Source: Sphingopyxis sp. UBA6723 (GTDB lineage: Bacteria; Pseudomonadota; Alphaproteobacteria; Sphingomonadales; Sphingomonadaceae). From it: DNA of 26,791 nt. The translations under genes were made by a program, and so were the position numbers. The notes beneath the pieces are model-generated. The model was given only the letters and a program-made list of their open reading frames with translations. It did not search any database and was not told the DNA's origin. Below are positions 8,088-16,091 of this stretch, one piece after another. The stretch is taken from the NCBI RefSeq assembly GCF_002454115.1, contig NZ_DKIH01000014.1:1-26791 (forward strand), given 5' to 3'. Positions within the stretch are counted from its first letter, which is position 1, and every line of letters begins with the position of its first letter.

Positions 8088-8644
8088 CGGGCGCCTTCTC
8101 AAGCTCCCGCGCCCCTGCGCAGGCAGGGGCCCATCACCTGCCATCGCATCGGCAAACTGCCGACTGCTTCGTAACGAGCAGACCGGTGATTGGCCCTTGC
8201 CGGCGCAGGGGCGCGGCGCTCTTTTTGGCGATGATGCTCGCTATCGCTGGCTCTATGCCCGCCGCCGCGCAAGACCGCCTGCCTCCCGCTCCTTACGCCT
8301 ATGAACAGCTGCGCGACCCGACGAAGGAAGCGCGGGCGAAGGCGTTGATGGAGGAATTGCGCTGTCTGGTGTGTCAGGGCCAGTCGATTGCCGATTCGGA
8401 TGCGCCGCTGGCGGGGGATATGCGGCACGAGGTACGCAGCAAGATTGCCGCGGGCGAAAGCCCCGACGAAATCAAGACGTGGCTGGTCGCGCGCTATGGC
8501 AATTGGGTCAGCTATGATCCGCCCTTCGATGCCGCGACGGCATTTTTGTGGCTGGGGCCGCTGTTGTTCCTGTTGCTCGGCGGCTGGCTGGCGTTCGGGC
8601 GGTTTCGCCGCGGTGCAGCGGACGATGCGGAGGCTGACGCATGA
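8084..8644 (+). CDS. ccmH: Cytochrome c maturation thiol-reductase subunit CcmH, with repeat-derived N-terminal extension
   Basis: A CcmH/CycL protein that acts with CcmF in heme ligation. The mature part has LRCLVCQGQ (Cys94/Cys97 counted from GTG 8084), the three-helix segment to VSYDPPF, and one C-terminal anchor helix before a short tail. The signal peptide core is LFLAMMLAIAGSMPAAAQ. Start choice is unusual: GTG 8084 overlaps the ccmG stop as in the other junctions, but the next 44 codons cover a palindromic repeat (8108-8215). An in-frame GTG at 8186 would give a compact signal peptide starting VIGPCRRRGAAL, whose Arg cluster is itself repeat sequence. ATG 8231 would leave no basic n-region. 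Function is certain; the start is not. Confidence 0.9.
   Translation: MTGAFSSSRAPAQAGAHHLPSHRQTADCFVTSRPVIGPCRRRGAALFLAMMLAIAGSMPAAAQDRLPPAPYAYEQLRDPTKEARAKALMEELRCLVCQGQSIADSDAPLAGDMRHEVRSKIAAGESPDEIKTWLVARYGNWVSYDPPFDAATAFLWLGPLLFLLLGGWLAFGRFRRGAADDAEADA
8108..8215. repeat. Palindromic repeat, type C, inside the 5' coding end of ccmH
   Basis: Two imperfectly inverted 32-bp arms, 8108-8139 (starting CGCGCCCCTGCGCAGGC) and 8184-8215 (ending CCGGCGCAGGGGCGCG), flank a 44-base loop. It begins 21 bases after the ccmH GTG that overlaps ccmG and ends inside the signal-peptide coding region. Reading through it keeps the frame open. No other copy of this type was seen in the window. Confidence 0.85.
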
Positions 8645-9291
8645 TCTGGCTGTGGGTCATGCTGGCGGCGCTGCTGACGATCGCTGCCATCGTCTGGCTG
8701 GGCAAACTGCCCGTAGCGGCGCGGCCGCTGGCGGGGGCGGCGGTGATGCTGGGGCTGGCGGGCTATGCCTTGCAGGGTAGCCCGTCGCTGCCGGGCAAAC
8801 CGGTGGCGGTGGCCGCCGAGCCAGAGGGTTTTGGCGATGTGTTGACCGATCAGCGACAGGGGATGGCGGATCGGTTCGGCCCTGCGGCGCAATGGCTGGG
8901 CCTGTCCGATGGCTTTGCACGCACTGGCAAGACCGAATTGGCGGCGCAGACGCTGGAAAAGGGCTTGGAGAAATATCCCGACAATGTCGACCTGTGGGTC
9001 GGGCTGGGTAATGCGCTGACCGCACATGGCGGCGGGATGATGTCACCGGCGGCGGCGCTGGCGTTCGATGAAGCGGCGCGGCGCGATCCCTCGCACCCCG
9101 CGCCGCCGTTCTTTGCAGGTCTGGCGCTTGCGCAGGGTGGCGATCTGAAGGGTGCCGAGGCGGTGTGGAGCCAGTTGCTGGCGCGTAGTCCCGCCGATGC
9201 GCCATGGCGCCCCGACCTTGAAATGCGGCTGGCGCAGCTGCGGCAGGCGCTGGGGCCGCAACCGCCGCCCGCACCGGGACAAACCCCTTGA
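8641..9291 (+). CDS. ccmI: Cytochrome c biogenesis TPR protein CcmI (CycH-like)
   Basis: A 216-residue membrane-anchored TPR protein, the last gene of the ccm operon. CcmI binds the C-terminus of apocytochromes and presents them to CcmF/CcmH. Two hydrophobic helices (about residues 2-19 and 27-45) are followed by a soluble domain with TPR-like helices, seen in the repeated A..G...KTELAAQTLEKGLEKYPDNVD pattern and the following WVGLGNAL and PPFFAGLALAQ segments. The ATG overlaps the ccmH stop by 4 bases. The C-terminus is Pro-rich. Shorter family members like this one lack the long second periplasmic domain of larger CcmI proteins. Confidence 0.88.
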   Translation: MIWLWVMLAALLTIAAIVWLGKLPVAARPLAGAAVMLGLAGYALQGSPSLPGKPVAVAAEPEGFGDVLTDQRQGMADRFGPAAQWLGLSDGFARTGKTELAAQTLEKGLEKYPDNVDLWVGLGNALTAHGGGMMSPAAALAFDEAARRDPSHPAPPFFAGLALAQGGDLKGAEAVWSQLLARSPADAPWRPDLEMRLAQLRQALGPQPPPAPGQTP

Positions 9292-9335
9292 TATGGATGC
9301 TATTCCAATGGCTCTGGCTCGTCTAATGGCTGGCG

Positions 9336-11297
9336 ATGACTGCTGAGTCGTCAACCGAGGCGGGCGGCGCCGAAAGCGCCGCACCGATCGCCGCTAACGC
9401 CGGCCATTATGGCCAGAGCCACGCCAGCGACGGCAAGCTGAAGCTTGCCGTCGGCGCGGTCGGCGTGGTGTTCGGCGACATCGGCACCAGCCCGCTGTAC
9501 GCGTTCCGCGAAACCTTTGCCGGGCACCACCCGATCGAGCCCGACCAGCTGCACATCTATGGCGTGCTGAGCCTGGTCTTCTGGTCGATGATGCTGGTCG
9601 TCACCTTCAAATATGTGCTGACGATCATGAAGGCCGACAACAAGGGCGAGGGCGGCAGTCTGGCCTTGCTCGCGCTGATCAGCCGTTCCTCGGGCGAAAA
9701 ACGCTGGACGTGGCCGATCATCCTGCTCGGCGTGTTCGCGACCGCGCTTTTCTATGGCGACAGCATGATCACCCCGGCGATGTCGGTGCTGTCGGCGACC
9801 GAAGGGCTGCGCTACATCGACCCCGGGTTCGCCCCCTATATCGTGCCGATCGCGCTCACCATCCTGATCGGGCTGTTTGCGATCCAGTCGCGCGGGACGG
9901 CCAAGGTCGGGGCGCTGTTCGGGCCTATCATGCTGCTCTATTTCGTCACGCTGGCCGGGCTGGGCATCATGCATATCGCCGATAATCCGTGGATTATTGC
10001 CGAGACGATCAATCCCATGAACGCGCTGCGCTTCTTTTATGTCGATGGCTTCACCGCTTTCATCGCTCTGGGAGCTGTGGTGCTTGCGGTGACGGGGGCC
10101 GAGGCGCTGTACGCCGATATGGGGCATTTTGGGCGCGGGCCGATCGGAATCAGCTGGCTGGCCTTTGTCCTGCCCGCGCTGATGCTCAACTATATGGGGC
10201 AGGGGGCGATGGTCCTCGCCGCCGAGGCCGGTCCACGCGCCGAGCTGATTTCCGACCCGTTTTTCCAGATGATGCCCCAATATCTTGAGGTACCCGTTGT
10301 CATTCTGGCGCTGCTGGCGACGATCATTGCCAGCCAGGCGGTGATTTCGGGCGCCTTTTCGCTGACGCAGCAGGCGATCCAGCTGGGCTTTATGCCGCGC
10401 CTGCGCGTCGACCACACCAGCGCGTCGGCCGCCGGTCAGATTTATATCCCGGTGGTCAATTGGGGATTGATGGTGATGGTCATCCTGTTGGTCCTGGGCT
10501 TCGGTTCGTCGAGCAATCTGGCCGCAGCCTATGGTATCGCGGTGACCGGCGCGATGTTCATCGATACCTGCCTGCTGTCGGTCGTGCTCTTCACACTGTG
10601 GAAATGGCCGGCGTGGAAAGCGCTGCCGGTCCTCGCGGTATTCTTCATCGTCGACATCGCCTATTTTGGCGCCAATCTGATCAAGGTGCCCGACGGCGGC
10701 TGGGTGCCGCTGGTGATCGGGCTGATCATTTTCACGCTGCTCACCACCTGGTCGCGCGGGCGCAAGCTGATGCAGCAGGAAATGGCCGAAGGCGCGATGC
10801 CGATCCCGGTGTTCGTCAAATCGGCGGCGAACAGCGCTACGCGCGTGCCGGGCACCGCGGTGTTCATGACGTCTAGTGCGGACGGGGTACCGCACGCGCT
10901 GCTTCACAATCTCAAGCACAACAAGGTGCTTCACGAGCGGATCATTCTGCTGACGATCAAGGTCGCCGACGTGCCGTTTGTGCGCGAGGAAAATCATTGC
11001 GCGCTGGAGGATCTGGGACAGGGATTCCATCGGTTGATCCTGAATTACGGTTTCATGCAGCCGGTCGATGTGCCTGACGCGCTGAAGCGCGTGACGAGTT
11101 GCGGCGGCGAATTCAAGATGATCGAAACCAGCTTTTTCCTGTCGCGTCAGACGCTGATCGCGGCGAGCAAGCCGGGAATGCCGATCTGGCGCGAAAAGCT
11201 GTTTGCGTGGATGCTGCGCAACTCGGAAAGCGCGATGGAGTATTTCCGCTTGCCGACCAACCGCGTGGTCGAACTGGGCAGCCAAGTCGCGATCTGA
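9336..11297 (+). CDS. kup: Low-affinity potassium uptake protein Kup
   Basis: A 653-residue KUP/HAK/KT-family K+/H+ symporter. After a polar N-terminus of about 40 residues comes the family signature GVVFGDIGTSPLYAF, then about twelve hydrophobic helices up to about residue 485, and a C-terminal cytosolic domain of about 170 residues. The GDSMITPAMSVLSA, GAEALYADMGHFG and NYMGQGA segments are strongly conserved in Kup. The length fits (about 620-650). The ATG at 9336 lacks a clear ribosome site. The gene starts 44 bases after ccmI, so it may be read from the ccm transcript as well as from its own promoter. Confidence 0.96.
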   Translation: MTAESSTEAGGAESAAPIAANAGHYGQSHASDGKLKLAVGAVGVVFGDIGTSPLYAFRETFAGHHPIEPDQLHIYGVLSLVFWSMMLVVTFKYVLTIMKADNKGEGGSLALLALISRSSGEKRWTWPIILLGVFATALFYGDSMITPAMSVLSATEGLRYIDPGFAPYIVPIALTILIGLFAIQSRGTAKVGALFGPIMLLYFVTLAGLGIMHIADNPWIIAETINPMNALRFFYVDGFTAFIALGAVVLAVTGAEALYADMGHFGRGPIGISWLAFVLPALMLNYMGQGAMVLAAEAGPRAELISDPFFQMMPQYLEVPVVILALLATIIASQAVISGAFSLTQQAIQLGFMPRLRVDHTSASAAGQIYIPVVNWGLMVMVILLVLGFGSSSNLAAAYGIAVTGAMFIDTCLLSVVLFTLWKWPAWKALPVLAVFFIVDIAYFGANLIKVPDGGWVPLVIGLIIFTLLTTWSRGRKLMQQEMAEGAMPIPVFVKSAANSATRVPGTAVFMTSSADGVPHALLHNLKHNKVLHERIILLTIKVADVPFVREENHCALEDLGQGFHRLILNYGFMQPVDVPDALKRVTSCGGEFKMIETSFFLSRQTLIAASKPGMPIWREKLFAWMLRNSESAMEYFRLPTNRVVELGSQVAI

Positions 11298-11399
11298 GGC
11301 TGGCCGCCGGATTAACTCGCCGTCATCCCCGAATATGCGTTTGAACATTGCCCGCAGTCTTGCGATGCAAGCGTCAAGGCAGGGAGGTTGGCCAGCGAT

Positions 11400-12221
11400 A
11401 TGGACGCGGGGAAAACGGACGCTTTGATCCTGCCGGTGCCACCGGCGCCGTTCGCGCTGATCGTTGGCGCGGCCATGCGGGAGCGCTCACCGGAGGCGGT
11501 GGAAACGGCTCTGCGCCATATGGGGTTGCGGCCCGAGCGGGTCGATGGCGACGGCACCGGCATCGCGCCGCCCCGTTTTGTCCTGCGCTTTGGTGCCATG
11601 TCGGTTTTGGTTGGGGCAGCGGCCGGTTCCGCGCTGGACGCTGCGGATCCCGACAATCCAGCGACCAGCCTGCTCGCCGCCAGCCTGCCGCACGATTGGC
11701 GGCATGACGGGCATTGCTGGATGTTGGACCCTGAAGGCGGCGAAGAGCCCGCCACGTCATCCGAGCAGCCGATGCGAATGCGCGAATTTTTCAAGATGAT
11801 GGTGCTGTTGATCGACCTGTTCGATGCCAGTCACCTTTTTTGGTCGCCCGCGCGGCTGTGGTCGGACGCGGTGCAGTTTCGCGCGTCGATCGCCGAAATG
11901 CTGGCGAGCGGGATGCCGCTGGTACTGCATCTGGTTGCATTTCGGCGCCGCGAAGGTGCCGCGGGCGCGAGCATAGAAACGCGGGGATTGGCGCTGTTCG
12001 CCGGGCAGGAGTTGGAAGCGCGCATTCCCGCCGGCTGGACGGTGGCCGAGATGGTGCGACGGCTGTCGCGACTGGCGCTTGATCTGATGCTGAACGGACC
12101 CGTGCAGCACAAACGCACGATGCGGGGGCTGGAGAGCGGCGAATGGATCGACCTGTCGCCGTCGGCGGGCGCCAACGGCTCGCGATCGATGGTCATCGTC
12201 GAGTTCGGCCGCGATCGCTGA
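11400..12221 (+). CDS. Hypothetical protein, possibly DUF4261-like
   Basis: A 273-residue protein not firmly recognised. It has no signal peptide or membrane helix. The C-terminal part (SHLFWSPARLWSDA, then GMPLVLHLV, then TRGLALFAGQELEARIP) recalls DUF4261 proteins, in which a tryptophan-rich strand is followed by a region where a gene-product name repeats its own gene-size metric; this is a by-eye resemblance only. ATG 11400 has AGGGAGG at 11381-11387, 12 bases upstream; a TTG at 11388 abuts that site and is unlikely. The stop overlaps the ATG of the AHH nuclease gene (TGATG), so the two are almost certainly translated together. Confidence 0.7.
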   Translation: MDAGKTDALILPVPPAPFALIVGAAMRERSPEAVETALRHMGLRPERVDGDGTGIAPPRFVLRFGAMSVLVGAAAGSALDAADPDNPATSLLAASLPHDWRHDGHCWMLDPEGGEEPATSSEQPMRMREFFKMMVLLIDLFDASHLFWSPARLWSDAVQFRASIAEMLASGMPLVLHLVAFRRREGAAGASIETRGLALFAGQELEARIPAGWTVAEMVRRLSRLALDLMLNGPVQHKRTMRGLESGEWIDLSPSAGANGSRSMVIVEFGRDR

Positions 12222-12706
12222 TGCCGAACCGCGGTTGGCAGGGCGCACCGCCACCGCAACCCGGATTTCAACGTCATCACCTGATCCCCATCGCTTTGCT
12301 CCACCGGACGCAGATGGCGGCGATGTTCGAGGCGTTGCAGGGCGAAGGCTTCGCGCTTGAGAGTTTCCGCCGCAACGGGCTGATGCTGCCCGCGTGCGAA
12401 GGGGCGGCGCTGTTGTCGGGCCATGCGCTGCATCGCGGGCCGCATCAGGGGTATAGTGATGTCGTTGCGGCGCGCGTCGAGCAGATCCGGCGGCATTTTG
12501 TTCTGCACGCGCCGGTCGATCTGCGTTCGGCGCGACGCACGTCGGTGATGCGGCTGCGGTTGTTGCAGGACACGACGCGGCGCGCGCTGACTGACCGGCA
12601 CGGCGCCGGATTCTGGCTCAACCGCCGCGATCCGATGCGACTGTTCGTCGATCGTCCCTATCTGGATGACGCGATCGAGCGGCTGTTCGGCGGCGCTACA
12701 GCCTGA
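12221..12706 (+). CDS. Stand-alone AHH-family nuclease (HNH/Endo VII superfamily)
   Basis: A 161-residue protein with the AHH nuclease pattern: FQRHHLIPIALL (His19, His20), then NGLMLP (Asn52), then SGHALHRGPHQGYSDVV (His68, His71, His75, Tyr78). In the AHH family the paired His act in metal-dependent nucleic acid cleavage, and the domain is best known as the C-terminal warhead of polymorphic toxins. Here it is a whole gene with no secretion or delivery domain and no signal peptide. Its ATG overlaps the stop of the preceding gene. Its last 11 bases overlap the convergent nitronate monooxygenase gene. No immunity-type gene follows, so a partner, if any, would be the upstream protein. Confidence 0.75.
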   Translation: MPNRGWQGAPPPQPGFQRHHLIPIALLHRTQMAAMFEALQGEGFALESFRRNGLMLPACEGAALLSGHALHRGPHQGYSDVVAARVEQIRRHFVLHAPVDLRSARRTSVMRLRLLQDTTRRALTDRHGAGFWLNRRDPMRLFVDRPYLDDAIERLFGGATA

Positions 12707-13667
12707 CCTTCGCTTCCAGCTCCCGGCGCGCGGCGAGATATTGCGCTTCGAGTTCGGCGACGAATTCGGCGACGGGGCGCACCGCGGTGACCGGGCCGAT
12801 GCCCTGGCCCGATCCCCAGATGTCCTTCCAGGCCTTGACCTTGGTATTGCCGCCCGAACCGAAGTTCATCGTCGACAGGTCGCCTTCGGGCAGATTGTCG
12901 GGGTCCATGCCCGCGGCGACGATCGATTGGCGGAGGTAATTGCCGTGCACCCCGGTGAACAGGTTCGAATAGACGATGTCGGCGGCACGCCCCTCGACGA
13001 TGCCATCCTTATAGCCTTGGTCGGCGTTGGCTTCGGCGGTGGCGATGAAGGCGCTGCCGATATAGGCGAGGTCGGCGCCGCACGCCTGCGCGGCGAGGAC
13101 CGATCGGCCATGGCCGATTGCGCCCGACAGCGCGACGGGGCCGTCGAACCATTCGCGGATTTCCTGCACCAGCGCGAAGGGCGACTGGCGCCCGGCGTGG
13201 CCGCCTGCGCCCGCGGCGACGGGGATCAGACCGTCGGCGCCCTTTTCGACCGCCTTGCGCGCGAAACGATCGTCGATGACGTCGTGCAGCGTGATACCGC
13301 CCCAGCTATGGACTGCCTGATTGAGTTCCTCGCGCGCGCCCAAGGAGGTGATGGTGATCGGCACCTTCCATTTGGCGCAGGTCGCGATGTCCTGTTCCAG
13401 CCGGTCGTTCGATTTATGGACGATCTGGTTGACAGCATAAGGCGCCGACAGTCGGTCGGGATTGGCGCGATCCCACGCGGCGAGCTCTTCGGTGATCTGG
13501 TGCAGCCATTCGTCGAGCAATGTCTGCGGCCGCGCGTTGAGCGCCGGAAAGCTGCCGACGACGCCCGCCTTGCACTGTGCGATGACCAGTTCGGGGCCCG
13601 ACACGATGAACAAAGGCGAGCCGATGACGGGCAGGCGCAGGCGGTCGAAAATGTGGGGAAGGGCCAT
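12696..13667 (-). CDS. Nitronate monooxygenase family FMN enzyme
   Basis: A 323-residue TIM-barrel flavoprotein of the nitronate monooxygenase/2-nitropropane dioxygenase family, which oxidises alkyl nitronates to carbonyl compounds and nitrite. Visible features are the N-terminal PVIGSPLFIVSGPELV, the GAGGHAGRQSPFALV loop with the conserved His, ALSGAIGHGRSVLAAQACGADLAYIGSAF for FMN phosphate binding, and a C-terminal GQGIGPVTAVRPVAEFV segment. The start at 13667 has GGAGAGTG-like purines upstream. It lies downstream of the membrane-protein/SDR/hydrolase genes on the same strand, after a 125-base gap. Paralogues in this family vary in substrate, so the exact reaction is not certain. Confidence 0.9.
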   Translation of the reverse strand: MALPHIFDRLRLPVIGSPLFIVSGPELVIAQCKAGVVGSFPALNARPQTLLDEWLHQITEELAAWDRANPDRLSAPYAVNQIVHKSNDRLEQDIATCAKWKVPITITSLGAREELNQAVHSWGGITLHDVIDDRFARKAVEKGADGLIPVAAGAGGHAGRQSPFALVQEIREWFDGPVALSGAIGHGRSVLAAQACGADLAYIGSAFIATAEANADQGYKDGIVEGRAADIVYSNLFTGVHGNYLRQSIVAAGMDPDNLPEGDLSTMNFGSGGNTKVKAWKDIWGSGQGIGPVTAVRPVAEFVAELEAQYLAARRELEAKVRL

Positions 13668-13792
13668 GAATCACTCTCCGGTAGCAGTTTGAAACTGACC
13701 TTAACGTAAACGGAAGGTGGTGCAAGAGGGGTTGGCGGTCACGCAACCGGCAGAGGCGGCCGACGCTGCCCCTGCCTGTAATCCCGTTGTGC

Positions 13793-14290
13793 TTAGGCCG
13801 TGACGGTTCGGCGGCGGGCCGCCGTTAACGCCAGATAGCCGAGGCCGGCCATCGCGATCAACAGCGCGCCTTGGGCGATGGCGAAGGGCGGTTCGGTTCC
13901 ATTCGGGGCCAGCGCATTGAGCGCAGGCACTTTCAGGAAGCTCTGCACCACCAACACGAACAGGTTGAGGTAGAGCGCGAGGGTAGCGGTGATCGCATAG
14001 ATGGTGGCAGCGCGGCCGGCGAGCTTGCGGCTGTACCAAGCCCAGAAGGTGGCGACGAGGATCAGCGTCGAGAGGATTCCAAAGCCGAGCGCCGGGGTGA
14101 AGGCGACGATCGGGAAAAGGAAGCCGGTCAGGCTGGTGAGCAGCGTCGTCCACAGGAAGACGCCGGTGATGCGCGGCAGAATCACACCGCGGGCAAAGGC
14201 GGGGAGCGCAATCAAGCCCGCGGCAATGGCGATCAGGCTGATCGCGACATGGACCGCGGTGAATTGCGGGATGGTCAGACCGAGGATCAT
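13793..14290 (-). CDS. Hypothetical multi-span membrane protein
   Basis: A 165-residue integral membrane protein without a recognised family. Hydrophobic segments are seen at about residues 8-30, 42-66, 68-85, 92-118 and 138-156, so four or five helices with short loops. The N-terminus lacks a cleavable signal. It begins 12 bases after the SDR stop on the same strand, which implies co-transcription with the SDR and the hydrolase. It may be a small redox or solute-handling membrane protein, but nothing in the sequence fixes a role. Confidence 0.8.
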   Translation of the reverse strand: MILGLTIPQFTAVHVAISLIAIAAGLIALPAFARGVILPRITGVFLWTTLLTSLTGFLFPIVAFTPALGFGILSTLILVATFWAWYSRKLAGRAATIYAITATLALYLNLFVLVVQSFLKVPALNALAPNGTEPPFAIAQGALLIAMAGLGYLALTAARRRTVTA

Positions 14291-14302
14291 GGCACCGCTC
14301 CT

Positions 14303-15079
14303 TTACAGATAGCGCGGCGCGGGGCGCGCCAGAGACAGGTTGGGACGCAGCGCCGAGCGCGCCTCGATATAGGCATCGTAATCGGCCATGTCGGGTAGCG
14401 CGGGGATGGTGACCGTCTCGCCTTTGTCGAAGCCGGCGAGCGCGGCGTCGACCATATGTTTCACGTCCATAACGATTTCGGCGGGCAGGCTGGCGAGTTG
14501 CTCCTCGGTCCAGATCGGGGTGCGGGTCGCCCCCGGCAAGACAGCTTGAACACGCACGCCCTTGGCGCCGAGTTCGGCCTGCAAGGCTTCGCTGAACGCC
14601 AGCACATAGGCTTTGCTGGCCGGGTAGGTCGCGGTGAAGCCATCGGGGATCAGTGCCGTCACCGAGCCGATGTTGATGATCGCCCCGCTGCCATTCACAG
14701 CAAGCCGGGGCGCTATGGCTGCGGCGAGCCGGGTCACGGCCAGGATATTGAGGTTGATCAACGCGGTCAGCTGCGCGGGGTCGGCTTCGACAAAGCTGGT
14801 TTCGCCCGCGATGCCGGCATTGTTGATGAGGCCGGTGATCGCATCGTCGTCGCGCAGGCGGGTTTCGACGCGGGCGAGGTCGTCGGGATTGGCGAGGTCG
14901 GCGGCGATGACATCGACGGAGACGCCGGTGTCGCTGCGCAGCTGATCGGCGAGGGCGCAGAGTTTGTCTGCGCGGCGCGCGACGAGGATCAGGTCATGCC
15001 CGCGACGGGCGAGGCGGTCGGCATAGACGGCGCCAATGCCGTCCGATGCGCCGGTGATCAGGAAGCTTTGCTTGGTCAC
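14303..15079 (-). CDS. Short-chain dehydrogenase/reductase (SDR)
   Basis: A 258-residue classical SDR oxidoreductase. The NAD(P) motif TGASDGIG is at residues 9-16, NNAG at 86-89, the catalytic Ser at 139 (NIGSVTAL), and YPASK gives Tyr152 and Lys156. An Arg pair after strand 2 (VARRADK) suggests NADP preference. The substrate is unknown. It lies 58 bases downstream of the alpha/beta hydrolase and 12 bases upstream of the membrane protein, in one minus-strand unit probably controlled by the divergent GlxA-type regulator. Confidence 0.92.
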   Translation of the reverse strand: MTKQSFLITGASDGIGAVYADRLARRGHDLILVARRADKLCALADQLRSDTGVSVDVIAADLANPDDLARVETRLRDDDAITGLINNAGIAGETSFVEADPAQLTALINLNILAVTRLAAAIAPRLAVNGSGAIINIGSVTALIPDGFTATYPASKAYVLAFSEALQAELGAKGVRVQAVLPGATRTPIWTEEQLASLPAEIVMDVKHMVDAALAGFDKGETVTIPALPDMADYDAYIEARSALRPNLSLARPAPRYL

Positions 15080-15137
15080 GGCGTTTCTCCTTGATGAAGG
15101 AGGAGGCGCGATCGGACTGGACCGCGCCTCGACCTTA

Positions 15138-15965
15138 TCAGTTGTTGATGAAATCCAGAAGGTCGGAGTTGAACCGGTCCTGGTGGGTGACGGTCAGGCC
15201 ATGATCGGCGCCTTCGTAGATTTTCAGCACCGCCTGTTTGACGATCTTCACCGTCGCGCGCGCCGAGGCATCGACGGGGACGATCTGGTCGTCGTCGCCG
15301 TGGAGGACGAGGGTCGGGACGTCGAACTTCTTCAGATCGTCATTGAAGTCGCTTTCCGAAAAGGCGCGGATGCTGTCGAGCTGGCCCTTGAGCCCGCCCA
15401 TCATTCCCTGCCGGACAAAATCGTCGCGCAGCGCTTCGCTGACCACCGCGCCGTCACGGTTATAGCCATAGAAGGGGATGGTCAGATCCTTGAAGAACTG
15501 CGGGCGGTTGTCGAAGGTGCCTTTGCGGATGCCGTCGAAGGCGTCGATCGGCAGCCCGCCGGGATTGGCTTCGGTCTTGAGCATCAGCGGCGGAACTGCC
15601 CCGATCAGCGCGATCTTGGCGACCCGCGCCGTGCCATGGCGGCCGATATAGCGGGTGACTTCGCCGCCGCCGGTCGAGTGGCCAACGAGGATGACGTCCT
15701 TCAGGTCCAGCTGTTCGATCAGTTCGGCGAGGTCGTCGGCGTACTGATCCATATTATTGTTGTCCCAGACCTGGTCCGAGCGACCATGGCTGCGGCGGTC
15801 GTGGGCGATGGTACGGAAGCCTTGGTTAGCGAAATAGACCATCTGGACATCCCAGGCGTCGGCGGTGAGCGGCCAGCCGTGGGAGAAGATGATCGGCTGG
15901 CCGGTCTTCGGACCCCAGTCCTTATAGAAGATGTGCGTGCCGTCCTGGGTGGTGATCGTGGTCAT
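15138..15965 (-). CDS. Alpha/beta hydrolase, non-heme chloroperoxidase type
   Basis: A 275-residue alpha/beta hydrolase resembling cofactor-free haloperoxidases and aryl esterases. The oxyanion segment is FSHGWPLTADAW, the nucleophile elbow is GHSTGGG with Ser97, the acid is in HGDDDQIVP (about Asp226), and the His is in ADHGLT (His255). The open frame continues far upstream through the divergent regulator gene, but ATG 15965 (MTTITTQDGTHIFYKDWG) is the family start and has AAAGGAA just upstream. It is the first gene of the unit hydrolase-SDR-membrane protein. The physiological reaction (esterase, lactonase or perhydrolase) is not determined by motifs. Confidence 0.93.
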   Translation of the reverse strand: MTTITTQDGTHIFYKDWGPKTGQPIIFSHGWPLTADAWDVQMVYFANQGFRTIAHDRRSHGRSDQVWDNNNMDQYADDLAELIEQLDLKDVILVGHSTGGGEVTRYIGRHGTARVAKIALIGAVPPLMLKTEANPGGLPIDAFDGIRKGTFDNRPQFFKDLTIPFYGYNRDGAVVSEALRDDFVRQGMMGGLKGQLDSIRAFSESDFNDDLKKFDVPTLVLHGDDDQIVPVDASARATVKIVKQAVLKIYEGADHGLTVTHQDRFNSDLLDFINN

Positions 15966-16034
15966 GGCGTGGTTCCTTTCGTTTCGAAGGGCGGGGTGTC
16001 CGTCCCGATGACATGGATTTAGGCCGGTCCGGGC

Positions 16035-16063
16035 TTGCGCGGGATTGGCGGATACGACATTAT
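16035..16063 (+). promoter_or_regulatory. Possible sigma70-type promoter of the GlxA-type regulator
   Basis: TTGCGC (16035-16040) and CATTAT (16058-16063) are separated by exactly 17 bases and lie about 30 bases before the regulator ATG. The match is partial at both boxes. It sits within the 126-base divergent region that must also hold the hydrolase promoter. Confidence 0.35.
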
Positions 16064-16091
16064 ACGGGTCAAATCCGACAAAGGAGTCTTT

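Noticed and set aside
9351..11348. A 665-codon minus-strand open frame across kup
   Set aside because: It is antisense to kup, rich in His/Arg/Gln, without any recognisable domain.
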